From positions 1-43,830 of the IMG/VR virus record IMGVR_UViG_3300037838_000080: DNA of 43,830 nucleotides; one strand, given 5' to 3'. The translations under genes were made by a program, and so were the position numbers. Source of the DNA: a virus. Shown in pieces: positions 37,634 through 43,830 of this stretch (position 1 is its first letter; every line of letters starts with the position of its first letter). A model generated the notes under the pieces. It had not been told where the DNA came from. It worked only from the letters and a program-made list of their open reading frames with translations, and did no database searches.

Positions 37634-38017
37634 ATGGGAAACAAAGTATGTAATAAATGTAAAAAGAAAGATCTCGGATGGGATATGGATTATAATAAGA
37701 AAACAGGAAAGTGGAAACTTGACGATCATAGAAGACAGGATGGCAAATGGTGTAACAAACTATCAGTAAAGTCACAGGAGATAAAACCAAAGAGTGGAGA
37801 CATAGAGAAATGTAAATTATGTAAGGGTAACTCAGGATGGGTATTGACTAAACAAGGCAGAGAAAGAAATCCTAATTGGGTATCTGTAACACCAGAAGAA
37901 CACGCAATGGTGTTTCATCCTAACAATGAAATATTAGATGATATTGATACCATGGTTATTACAGATGACGAAAAACAAGAGTTAAGAAATTATAGAAATT
38001 CTTTATTAGGTTTATAA
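37634..38017 (+). CDS. Zinc-finger protein of 127 residues, function unknown
   Basis: The start MGNKVCNKCKKKDLGWDMDY, then GKWKLDDHRRQDGKWCN, carries C-x2-C, H and C ligands in a pattern (C-x2-C, W, K-W-x-L-x-x-H, C) common in small phage zinc proteins. A second C-x2-C (EKCKLCKGNSGW, about residues 59-66) may form another site. The C-terminal part is acidic and helical (TDDEKQELRNYRNSLLGL). It probably binds nucleic acid or protein. The next ORF starts 2 nt after its stop. Confidence 0.5.
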   Translation: MGNKVCNKCKKKDLGWDMDYNKKTGKWKLDDHRRQDGKWCNKLSVKSQEIKPKSGDIEKCKLCKGNSGWVLTKQGRERNPNWVSVTPEEHAMVFHPNNEILDDIDTMVITDDEKQELRNYRNSLLGL

Positions 38018-38018
38018 A

Positions 38019-38177
38019 ATGAACGACAAAGAAAGATTGAAATATTTGAAAAACAGACTTTATTATATTTTACATAAAGAAGAAGTTAATAAAAAAAGGA
38101 GAGTTTATAAAAGACAACCTTGGTCTGAAAGAAAAGATAACCCTAAAAATAAAAGCAAAGACATAAATAACCTATAG
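38019..38177 (+). CDS. 52-residue basic hypothetical protein
   Basis: MNDKERLKYLKNRLYYILHK is a helical start, and the rest is very basic (KKRRVYKRQPWSERKDNPKN). No Cys, no known motif. It follows the previous stop by 1 nt and fills the gap before the phosphoesterase gene. It may bind nucleic acid. Confidence 0.45.
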   Translation: MNDKERLKYLKNRLYYILHKEEVNKKRRVYKRQPWSERKDNPKNKSKDINNL

Positions 38178-38190
38178 GTCATGATGATAT

Positions 38191-38991
38191 ATGTTTAGCA
38201 AGAAAGTAATAATTGATTTAGAAAAAAAAGATGATACAATTCATCTAGAACCAATAAGTGATATTCATATTGGTCATGCAGGATTCGATGAAGATTTGTA
38301 CAAGAAGCGAATCAAAGCAATTTGTAAAGATAAGAAAAGATATACATTCTTTGGTGGAGATGCTTTGGATGCAATAACAACTTATGATAAGAGATTCAAT
38401 CCAGATATGTCAATAGAACATGACATAGATAATCAGAGACAGAAATGGCAAGATATGACACAAAAACTATGTGATATACATAAAGAATCAGATAATGAGA
38501 AGGTGTGGGCATTTTATCATGGTAATCATGACTATAAGATACCTCAAATAACCAGAGCATATCTAGAGAATACAATGTGTACCCCTAATGGATTTACATT
38601 CATGGGAAGCAGAGGTGTTATGGGATTAGAAGTAAAATACAAGAATAAAATACTCTCACAATGGTCTATTCTATTCATACACGGAAGTGGTGGGGGTAAA
38701 CCTGAGAGAATGATGGAACAAATGAAACATAATGCCTATTATGACATATTCCTTTGTGGTCACTTGCACCAAAAGAGATATCAACCAGAAGTTGTATATG
38801 ACTTTGACTGGGCTTCAGGTAAGACTTGGGAAAGAGACATACACCTAGGTAACACAGGTACATTCTGTAAGACTTTAGTAGAAAATGCAGATGGATACAT
38901 GGATAGAAAGAATGAGATAATCGGGTCACAGTTAGGAACGTTGACTTTATCCTTCAACGCAGAGGCAGGAGAAATCAATGGTCACATCTAG
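38191..38991 (+). CDS. Calcineurin-like metallophosphoesterase
   Basis: The 266-residue product has all five phosphoesterase motifs: SDIHIGH (D24, H26), GGDALD (D57), YHGNHDY (N112-H113-D114), FIHGSGGG (H164) and CGHLHQKR (H191, H193). It would bind two metal ions (Mn or similar) and cleave phosphodiesters or phosphomonoesters. The motif set is shared by Mre11/SbcD nucleases and many phage phosphoesterases; the capping domain of Mre11 is absent, so the substrate is open. The next gene overlaps its end by 14 nt, indicating an operon with the winged-helix protein and location just upstream of the replication genes. Confidence 0.85.
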   Translation: MFSKKVIIDLEKKDDTIHLEPISDIHIGHAGFDEDLYKKRIKAICKDKKRYTFFGGDALDAITTYDKRFNPDMSIEHDIDNQRQKWQDMTQKLCDIHKESDNEKVWAFYHGNHDYKIPQITRAYLENTMCTPNGFTFMGSRGVMGLEVKYKNKILSQWSILFIHGSGGGKPERMMEQMKHNAYYDIFLCGHLHQKRYQPEVVYDFDWASGKTWERDIHLGNTGTFCKTLVENADGYMDRKNEIIGSQLGTLTLSFNAEAGEINGHI

Positions 38992-39256
38992 AGCAGTAAG
39001 ACCTAAGAAACAAACCCTCACAAGTGTTGTGGAAACAGGTACTAGGACTAAAAGAGTATCCACTAGGGATAAACTATTACTTGCATTAGAAAAACAAGAC
39101 AAGGGATTAAATCTGACTGACTTAGCATTTGAAGCAAATGTTAAAAGCTGTGGTAATCTATCCCAGATACTAAGATTTTTACTTAGGTCTAAAGAGGTTG
39201 TCAAGGAGACATGTCCGCACTGTAATCATACAGAGTTATATAAAATAAATATATAA
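38978..39256 (+). CDS. Winged-helix protein with C-terminal CxxC
   Basis: The 92-residue product has a basic N-terminal arm, then RDKLLLALEKQDKGLNLTDL and ANVKSCGNLSQILRFLLRSK, a helix-turn-helix with the layout of a winged helix. It ends with ETCPHCNHTELYKINI, a C-x2-C-x-H that may bind zinc. Such proteins usually bind DNA. It overlaps the phosphoesterase gene by 14 nt. It may regulate the neighbouring replication operon or act with the phosphoesterase. Confidence 0.55.
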   Translation: MVTSRAVRPKKQTLTSVVETGTRTKRVSTRDKLLLALEKQDKGLNLTDLAFEANVKSCGNLSQILRFLLRSKEVVKETCPHCNHTELYKINI

Positions 39257-39276
39257 CGGATATATATTCAGATAAG

Positions 39277-39284
39277 TTTATAAT
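39277..39284 (+). promoter_or_regulatory. TATA box of the 39306 small gene
   Basis: TTTATAAT begins 29 nt before ATG 39306. Confidence 0.6.
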
Positions 39285-39305
39285 ACCTGTCAACCATTAC
39301 CTTTT

Positions 39306-39446
39306 ATGTTTATCAATATTTGTTGGACAAAAGACGGTCAGACTAAAAAAACATTAATGGAAGTTAGTAAGGCAGTTCACATGGTACAAAAACTAGAAAA
39401 CCAAGGAATTAAAACTTGGCTTCAACAAGAACCAGTAACAGTTTAA
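39306..39446 (+). CDS. 46-residue hypothetical protein
   Basis: MFINICWTKDGQTKKTLMEV, then SKAVHMVQKLENQGIKTWLQ, suggests a strand, helix and strand. The TATA spacing and downstream T-run make it a compact single-gene unit. It resembles small beta-alpha-beta phage proteins in which a helix is followed by I-K-T-W; no function is known. Confidence 0.5.
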   Translation: MFINICWTKDGQTKKTLMEVSKAVHMVQKLENQGIKTWLQQEPVTV

Positions 39447-39460
39447 TATCATACCACAAT

Positions 39461-39474
39461 TCTTTATTTTTTTT
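39461..39474 (+). terminator. T-rich terminator
   Basis: TCTTTATTTTTTTT ends at 39474, beginning 15 nt after the stop at 39446 and just before the promoter of the replication operon. Confidence 0.55.
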
Positions 39475-39482
39475 CATCAACG

Positions 39483-39490
39483 TTTATATT
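39483..39490 (+). promoter_or_regulatory. TATA box of the replication/recombination operon
   Basis: TTTATATT begins 29 nt before ATG 39512. It is the only clear promoter ahead of the overlapping RHH, MCM, RadA, zinc-ribbon and nuclease genes. Confidence 0.65.
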
Positions 39491-39511
39491 CACCAAATTT
39501 CATATAGAAAT

Positions 39512-39850
39512 ATGAATTTTAATTCAACAATAAAAACAATATCAATAAGCAGTGAAGCAAGAAAAGTGTATGAGAAATTAGAAGTAATAAGACCAAATCA
39601 TATTTCTTTTAGTTTAATGTTAGCGATAGCAGCAGATGAATATACAAAGAGTCATAAAAAAGGAGTAATTAGATTAGATGATTTTTCTCCAACAGAAGAC
39701 AGTATTATAACACCAAACATATCATCTGGAATAGACACTTGGATAGGATTCATTACATCGATAGGTGTTGAAGAGTTTAAAGAAGTGCAACAAAAACTTA
39801 CACGCATACAAAACATAGTGGATGAGAGAAATGGTAACAACGTATACTGA
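39512..39850 (+). CDS. Putative RHH-type DNA-binding protein leading the replication operon
   Basis: The frame opens earlier (39416), but the TATA box at 39483-39490 places the start at ATG 39512, giving 112 residues. It begins MNFNSTIKTISISSEARKVY, a strand followed by helices KLEVIRPNHISFSLMLAIAA, as in ribbon-helix-helix or related proteins. The C-terminal half includes SGIDTWIGFITSIGVEEFKE and a coiled-coil helix VQQKLTRIQNIVDERN. It overlaps the MCM start by 29 nt. As first gene it could autoregulate the operon or help load the helicase at an origin; both are inference. Confidence 0.55.
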   Translation: MNFNSTIKTISISSEARKVYEKLEVIRPNHISFSLMLAIAADEYTKSHKKGVIRLDDFSPTEDSIITPNISSGIDTWIGFITSIGVEEFKEVQQKLTRIQNIVDERNGNNVY

Positions 39851-41816
39851 CTCTGCAATATTAGACCAGTTCTATAACATATCAGGGACTGGTATATTAC
39901 AAGGCAGTAAATATCATGGGATTCTAAATTCTCTTACACCATTCAGTACATTCACATTAAATGTAATGGATGATAAAATATATGAGTTCTTTATACTAAA
40001 GAAAAATGAATTTAAAGCAGTGATAAAGGAATGTGTATTAAGGTATTTGGAAGTGAAACATGCTGACTATGAAGATGTAAGAAACTCATTCAGAAATCTC
40101 AAGATTAATCTGGTAACAGATAATACCATACCAATGCATCATCTAAATGCAAGGGAACATGAACAGACAGTTATAACATTTGATTGTGAGGTAATAGCAG
40201 TTGAGAAAGAAAAGACTTATGTTAAGAAATGCACAGGACAATGTCCTCTATGTTTTAGAGACACAGAAGTCAAATGTACGTTCGAAAGAGATCTTAAGAA
40301 TCTAATATGTGATAACATTAAATGTAAAAGACATACATTAAAGGTTAAAAAAGAAGGACTTGTAACAGATAATATACAATATATATACCTTCAACAACAA
40401 TTATCTGATGCAAAGAACAGTACTCCAGTTACATTTAGGGCAGTATTAATAGATGACATGTCAGGCACAATATATGTGGGTCAAAAGAAAAGAATAACAG
40501 GTATGTATAAATCAGTTATTGATCAAACTAAACCAGAGAACCTTAACAACATAGTCATAGAAGTAATGTCTGCACAGGATCTGGAACAGAGAAATGATGA
40601 TTGTTTAACTGATGAAGAGATACAAAAACTAAAGAATGATTCCAAAGATCAGGACTTTACATATAGATTGACAACAAGTTTTGCTCCACTAATCATGGGA
40701 TATGAAGACATAAAGTTCTCCATTCTGTTGATGTTGGCAGGAGGATACTCTAAAGTAAAGAGAAATGACATCAATTTACTTTTGGTAGGAGATCCGTCTC
40801 TAGCAAAGTCAGAACTCTTAAAAGAATGTTCCAAGGTATCAAGCAAATCAATGTATACGTCAGGCAGAGGTGCAAGTGCAGCAGGACTTACAATAGGTCT
40901 AGTTAAAATGGAGAATGGTACTCAAGTAGCACAGGCAGGAGTCCTACCACTATGTAATGATGGTCATGCATGTATAGACGAGTTTGACAAGATGAGTACT
41001 GATGACAGAAGTGCAATGCACGAAGGTATGGAACAACAGACAGTATCCATAGCAAAGGCAGGGTTTAGAATGACATTACCAGCTAAGACAAGCATCTTGG
41101 CAGCAGCCAACCCAAAATATGGTAAATATGATTCTGATTCATCTCTTATAGATAATGTAAATATACCAGTCCCACTAGTATCAAGGTTTGATATGATATG
41201 GTTAATAAAAGACAAGGTAGATGTTAAAGAGGATAGAGCCAAGGCAGAGTTCATACTTGACACATTCACAGGAGATGATAAATCAAATTCTGTATATTTG
41301 AATCGAGATCAACTGACATCATATCTTAATCATGTACGTTCTATAAAACCTGTATTGACAACAGATGTTAAAAATAAAATGGTAGAAATATATCAAACTA
41401 TGAGAGCATTATCTACAGAGAAGGACTCACTTGGTGTGGGAATTCGTCAACTCGAAGCATTGGCTAGACTTGCGACAGCACATGCCAAACTTTTATTCAA
41501 AGATAAAGTGGAGATCAGTGATATATTAGCAGTAGAGAAACTAATGAAACGAATGTTCACCTCACTTGGTGTCGACACTGATAAAGAATTCAGTCAAGCA
41601 ACATTGGTAAGAACCACTAAAGAAAGTAAAGACCAAGTCGCAAACAGAGTGTGGGGAGAATGTGCAGACGATCAAAAACATGTTAGTCTACACAAGTTCA
41701 CAGAGAAACTTATAGAGACAGGAAAGTACTCAGAGATAGAAGTTGATAAACTTGTTGGACAATGGGAAAAGAATAATCATATAATGATGGTTGGGACAAA
41801 ATGGAAGAAGACATAG
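39822..41816 (+). CDS. mcm: MCM replicative helicase
   Basis: The 664-residue product has the full MCM layout. The N-terminal part holds zinc-ligand cysteines (C137, C141, C144, C152, C163, C168). The AAA+ domain has Walker A VGDPSLAKSELL (322-333), Walker B ACIDEFDKM (383-391), sensor 1 in LAAANPKYGKY (N430) and the arginine finger in PLVSRFDMIW (R455). A C-terminal winged-helix region includes SLHKFTEKLIETGKYSEIEV. Length matches cellular archaeal MCMs. ATG 39831 is an alternative start. It should unwind viral DNA ahead of host polymerases. The RHH gene overlaps its start and the RadA gene overlaps its end by 16 nt. Confidence 0.95.
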   Translation: MREMVTTYTDSAILDQFYNISGTGILQGSKYHGILNSLTPFSTFTLNVMDDKIYEFFILKKNEFKAVIKECVLRYLEVKHADYEDVRNSFRNLKINLVTDNTIPMHHLNAREHEQTVITFDCEVIAVEKEKTYVKKCTGQCPLCFRDTEVKCTFERDLKNLICDNIKCKRHTLKVKKEGLVTDNIQYIYLQQQLSDAKNSTPVTFRAVLIDDMSGTIYVGQKKRITGMYKSVIDQTKPENLNNIVIEVMSAQDLEQRNDDCLTDEEIQKLKNDSKDQDFTYRLTTSFAPLIMGYEDIKFSILLMLAGGYSKVKRNDINLLLVGDPSLAKSELLKECSKVSSKSMYTSGRGASAAGLTIGLVKMENGTQVAQAGVLPLCNDGHACIDEFDKMSTDDRSAMHEGMEQQTVSIAKAGFRMTLPAKTSILAAANPKYGKYDSDSSLIDNVNIPVPLVSRFDMIWLIKDKVDVKEDRAKAEFILDTFTGDDKSNSVYLNRDQLTSYLNHVRSIKPVLTTDVKNKMVEIYQTMRALSTEKDSLGVGIRQLEALARLATAHAKLLFKDKVEISDILAVEKLMKRMFTSLGVDTDKEFSQATLVRTTKESKDQVANRVWGECADDQKHVSLHKFTEKLIETGKYSEIEVDKLVGQWEKNNHIMMVGTKWKKT

Positions 41817-42865
41817 ATACCAACACTCTTATAGGAGATAATACTATTGACACTATGAGTGAAATTATAGAAGAAATTATAGAAGAACCAATAGAAGAAG
41901 AGATTGAACCTGTTAATCTTGAAGTGGATCAACTTGAAGGTGTAGGGGCAGTTACTAAAAAGAAACTTGAAGCATTTGGTATTAAAAATCTAATAGACAT
42001 ATGTGTAAGAGGTGGACAAGAGGTGTCAGAAATAACAGGTGTTGATAAAACCAAAGCAAACAACTGGGTATTTAATTCACAAAAGATACTTGAAGATAAT
42101 AAACTAGTAAGAAAGACTGACATGGATATTATGGAACTCTTAGATTATCAAGAGAAACAGCCACGACTTGCTTCTAAATGTGAAGCAGTAGATGGATTAT
42201 TCAACGGTGGACTTGTATCAGAATCAGTATATGAAGTGTATGGTGAATTCGGATGTGGTAAGACACAATTATGTCTATCATTAACAGCAGAGGCTATAGC
42301 ACAAGGTCAGGATGTTGTATGGGTTGATTGTGAAGATACATTCAAACCAAGAAGACTTCGAGAGATTCTAATAGCAAGAGAATTAGCAACAGATGAAAAT
42401 GTCAATGAGATGTTAGAACATGTAAGGTATTTCTACACACCTAACACAGAACAATTACTTGGAACAATAGATTCTCTATCACAACTCATGCAAGAGTTAG
42501 ATGTTAGATTACTAGTAATTGACGGTTCAATAGGACAATTCCGTGAAGAATACTTGGGTAGAGGACACTTGTCTGTAAGACAGAATCAGATAGCAAGACT
42601 CATGACACATATCAAGAACATCTCGTTCTACTTTAGATGTGTTGTACTATTCACAAACCAAGTACAATCAGATCCAAGTGTGATGTTTGGAGACCCTGTA
42701 AAACCAATAGGTGGTAATATTGTAGCACACGCAAGTACATACAGAGTATACTTTAAGAAAGCAGGTAAGAAAAGAATAGCAAGAATGATAGATTCTCCAG
42801 AACATGAGATGACAGATGCACCATATGCTCTAACAGTGAAAGGGATTGATGATGTCGAAAGTTAA
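41801..42865 (+). CDS. radA: RadA-like recombinase
   Basis: The 354-residue product has an acidic N-terminal extension (residues 1-40), a helix-hairpin-helix (QLEGVGAVTKKKLEAFGIKN, about 44-63), Walker A VYGEFGCGKTQ (146-156), Walker B RLLVIDGSI (236-244), the FREEYLGRGHLSVRQNQIAR segment and an L2-like end TNQVQSDPSVMFGDPVKPIG, then AHASTYRVYFKK. The linker where RadA normally carries the FxxA polymerisation motif reads MDIMELLDY, so that motif seems degenerate. It overlaps the MCM gene by 16 nt. It should act in strand exchange during viral recombination-dependent replication or repair. Confidence 0.9.
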   Translation: MEEDIDTNTLIGDNTIDTMSEIIEEIIEEPIEEEIEPVNLEVDQLEGVGAVTKKKLEAFGIKNLIDICVRGGQEVSEITGVDKTKANNWVFNSQKILEDNKLVRKTDMDIMELLDYQEKQPRLASKCEAVDGLFNGGLVSESVYEVYGEFGCGKTQLCLSLTAEAIAQGQDVVWVDCEDTFKPRRLREILIARELATDENVNEMLEHVRYFYTPNTEQLLGTIDSLSQLMQELDVRLLVIDGSIGQFREEYLGRGHLSVRQNQIARLMTHIKNISFYFRCVVLFTNQVQSDPSVMFGDPVKPIGGNIVAHASTYRVYFKKAGKKRIARMIDSPEHEMTDAPYALTVKGIDDVES

Positions 42866-43133
42866 TCTTAAAAATTCAAAGCCTCCACCACCACATACTA
42901 GACAATTAGGACTTGATTATTGTAAAGGTACTTGTCATAGATATAAATCACCTAAACCTAATCATGGTAAAGATCCATATGAAACCCATTCATATTGTAG
43001 GAAATGTGATGGGGTATGGATGAAAAAAGAGGATACAATTAAAGGACTCTACTGTCCTTGTTGTAAGATTAGAGTTGCAAACAGATCCAGAAAAAGAAAG
43101 GCAACAGGTAGTAAAAATAAAGTATATATTTAG
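42849..43133 (+). CDS. Zinc-ribbon protein like a conserved thaumarchaeal family
   Basis: The product (94 residues from ATG 42849; ATG 42852 is also possible) has three Cys pairs: LDYCKGTCHRYKSPKP, SYCRKCDGVWM and LYCPCCKIRVANRSRKR. The order C-K-G-x-C-H-R-Y-K, C-x2-C and C-P-C-C followed by a basic tail resembles a small zinc protein that I recall as common in thaumarchaeal genomes. Two zinc ions could be bound. It overlaps the RadA gene by 17 nt, so it is part of the replication operon, and the next gene starts 2 nt after it. Confidence 0.6.
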   Translation: MMSKVNLKNSKPPPPHTRQLGLDYCKGTCHRYKSPKPNHGKDPYETHSYCRKCDGVWMKKEDTIKGLYCPCCKIRVANRSRKRKATGSKNKVYI

Positions 43134-43135
43134 AT

Positions 43136-43486
43136 ATGAATCCGAGAGCACGAATGAGAGCCTCAAACAGAAAGGCAGTTCTATATCTACTAAAGAATGG
43201 TTATGATGAAATATGGTTAAAGGCACATGGTAGACGACAAGATTTGGTATACACTAGGGGGGAATGGTACAGGGCACTAGACCTTTGGAATCTATTTGAT
43301 GGTATATGTTTTGATTCAGATAATAATATAATAATGCTCCAGATAAAAACTAATGCATGGGCAAAGTCAGCACCATTACAAACATTTGCCGATACACATA
43401 ATAATACCAAAGTTCTATCAATAAATGTGAAAGGAGAAGGTAGAAAATGGATAGTATATACGAGGGAATATAATGCAAATAGATAA
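43136..43486 (+). CDS. PD-(D/E)XK nuclease (resolvase-like)
   Basis: The 116-residue product reads NRKAVLYLLKNGYDEIWLKA, then ALDLWNLFDGICFDSDNNII and IMLQIKTNAWAKSA. The elements D-L-W-N-x-F-D-G and L-Q-I-K-T form the PD-(D/E)XK core with Gln in place of the acidic residue, as in many phage nucleases and Holliday-junction-resolvase relatives; K and the DG aspartate are present. The last strand pair is VLSINVKGEGRKWIVYT. Location after RadA suggests processing of recombination intermediates. It overlaps the next ORF by 14 nt. Confidence 0.65.
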   Translation: MNPRARMRASNRKAVLYLLKNGYDEIWLKAHGRRQDLVYTRGEWYRALDLWNLFDGICFDSDNNIIMLQIKTNAWAKSAPLQTFADTHNNTKVLSINVKGEGRKWIVYTREYNANR

Positions 43487-43830
43487 ACAAGGTAACTTCA
43501 TAGGAAGAGGAGAATATGCTGCATTTGATCTATGTACTCAACTGTTCCCAGAATGTGAGATGAAAATTCAGGTAAAGTTTAAAGATTTACTTAAAGGTGA
43601 ATGGAAAGATACAGTATCAGGAAGACAAGAAAAAGAAACAATAGACATAGTAATATATTCAGATCCTATTATAGCAGTAAGAGTACAAGATCCTAGACAC
43701 ACAGGAAGATTACTCTCAATGAGAGATACAGTACAAAAGAAAACATTAGAATGGAATGACGTTAAAGTCGTAGATTTAAACCATTATGATTGTCCACATA
43801 TAATGAAAGAAGAGGTGACTGACGACTCTA
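43473..43830 (+). CDS. Hypothetical protein, 3'-truncated by the window end
   Basis: The ORF starts at ATG 43473, overlapping the nuclease gene by 14 nt, and is open to the window end (119 codons seen). It contains EYAAFDLCTQLFPECEMKIQ, EKETIDIVIYSDPIIAVRVQ and a later VKVVDLNHYDCPH. The pattern T-I-D-I-V-I followed by I-A-V-R-V-Q-D resembles a restriction-endonuclease-like fold (D, then V-x-V-Q), but the catalytic Lys is not clear. It may be a nuclease partner; the rest lies outside the window. Confidence 0.45.
   Translation, partial: MQIDKQGNFIGRGEYAAFDLCTQLFPECEMKIQVKFKDLLKGEWKDTVSGRQEKETIDIVIYSDPIIAVRVQDPRHTGRLLSMRDTVQKKTLEWNDVKVVDLNHYDCPHIMKEEVTDDS

Noticed and set aside
1-43830. Provirus integration (integrase, attachment sites, host flanks)
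   Set aside because: No recombinase gene, tRNA fragment, matching terminal repeat or cellular gene block was seen in the window.
1-43830. Auxiliary ammonia-oxidation gene such as amoC, reported in some thaumarchaeal viruses
   Set aside because: No protein with the multi-helix membrane pattern of AmoC is encoded here.

Overview
The window is a 43.8-kb piece of an AT-rich, tightly packed genome of a head-tailed (Caudoviricetes-type) virus, very probably of an ammonia-oxidising archaeon (Nitrososphaerota/Thaumarchaeota). The archaeal signals are an MCM replicative helicase, a RadA recombinase and TATA boxes (TTTATATA-like) placed 27-31 nt upstream of many start codons, as expected for leaderless archaeal transcripts. 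The thaumarchaeal signal is a virus-encoded surface protein ending in a PEFG-CTERM sorting tail, a signal I associate with thaumarchaeal genomes. A small zinc-ribbon protein resembling a thaumarchaeal family supports this. No integrase, tRNA, rRNA, CRISPR array, insertion sequence or DNA polymerase was seen. Every gene but one is on the + strand.

Layout. (1) 1-8.5 kb: head and neck genes in typical siphovirus order: end of a probable prohead protease, scaffold-like protein, major capsid protein, the PEFG-CTERM protein, two small probable decoration proteins, head-tail adaptor, long basic neck protein, tail terminator, tail tube, and tail assembly chaperones made by an apparent -1 frameshift. 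(2) 8.5-18.7 kb: tape measure, distal tail protein with an FnIII domain, baseplate hub with an inserted LamG-like domain, an abundant-looking virion protein, a repetitive tail fibre, an FnIII/beta-propeller adhesin and a coiled-coil protein. (3) 18.8-27.6 kb: one giant gene (about 2,770 codons) built from 20-residue repeats, preceded by an 18-codon leaderless upstream ORF and followed by a BppU-N-like protein. (4) 27.6-33 kb: Cas4-like nuclease, TIM-barrel (TGT/DpdA-like) protein, probable small terminase, large terminase and two charged proteins, interspersed with tiny Cys-rich proteins. (5) 33-39.3 kb: RNase H, the lone minus-strand putative repressor, a secreted protein, a train of overlapping miniature (mostly CxxC) genes, an HExxH metalloprotease, a metallophosphoesterase and a winged-helix protein. 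(6) 39.3-43.8 kb: replication/recombination operon with an RHH protein, MCM, RadA, a zinc ribbon, a PD-(D/E)XK nuclease and a partial gene at the window end.

How it fits together. Head and tail genes are split into many short transcription units, each with its own TATA box. The accessory and replication genes overlap by 1-29 nt and look translationally coupled. The virus brings its own helicase, recombinase and nucleases but must use host polymerases and primase, unless these lie outside the window. The portal gene is also missing and probably lies just upstream of base 1. No lysis gene is certain; the HExxH protein is the best candidate.

The most unusual items are the PEFG-CTERM protein, the giant repeat protein, the crowd of Cys-rich miniproteins, and a 19-bp promoter present in two identical copies at identical distances from two unrelated genes. 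All function calls are by reading alone; no database search was run.
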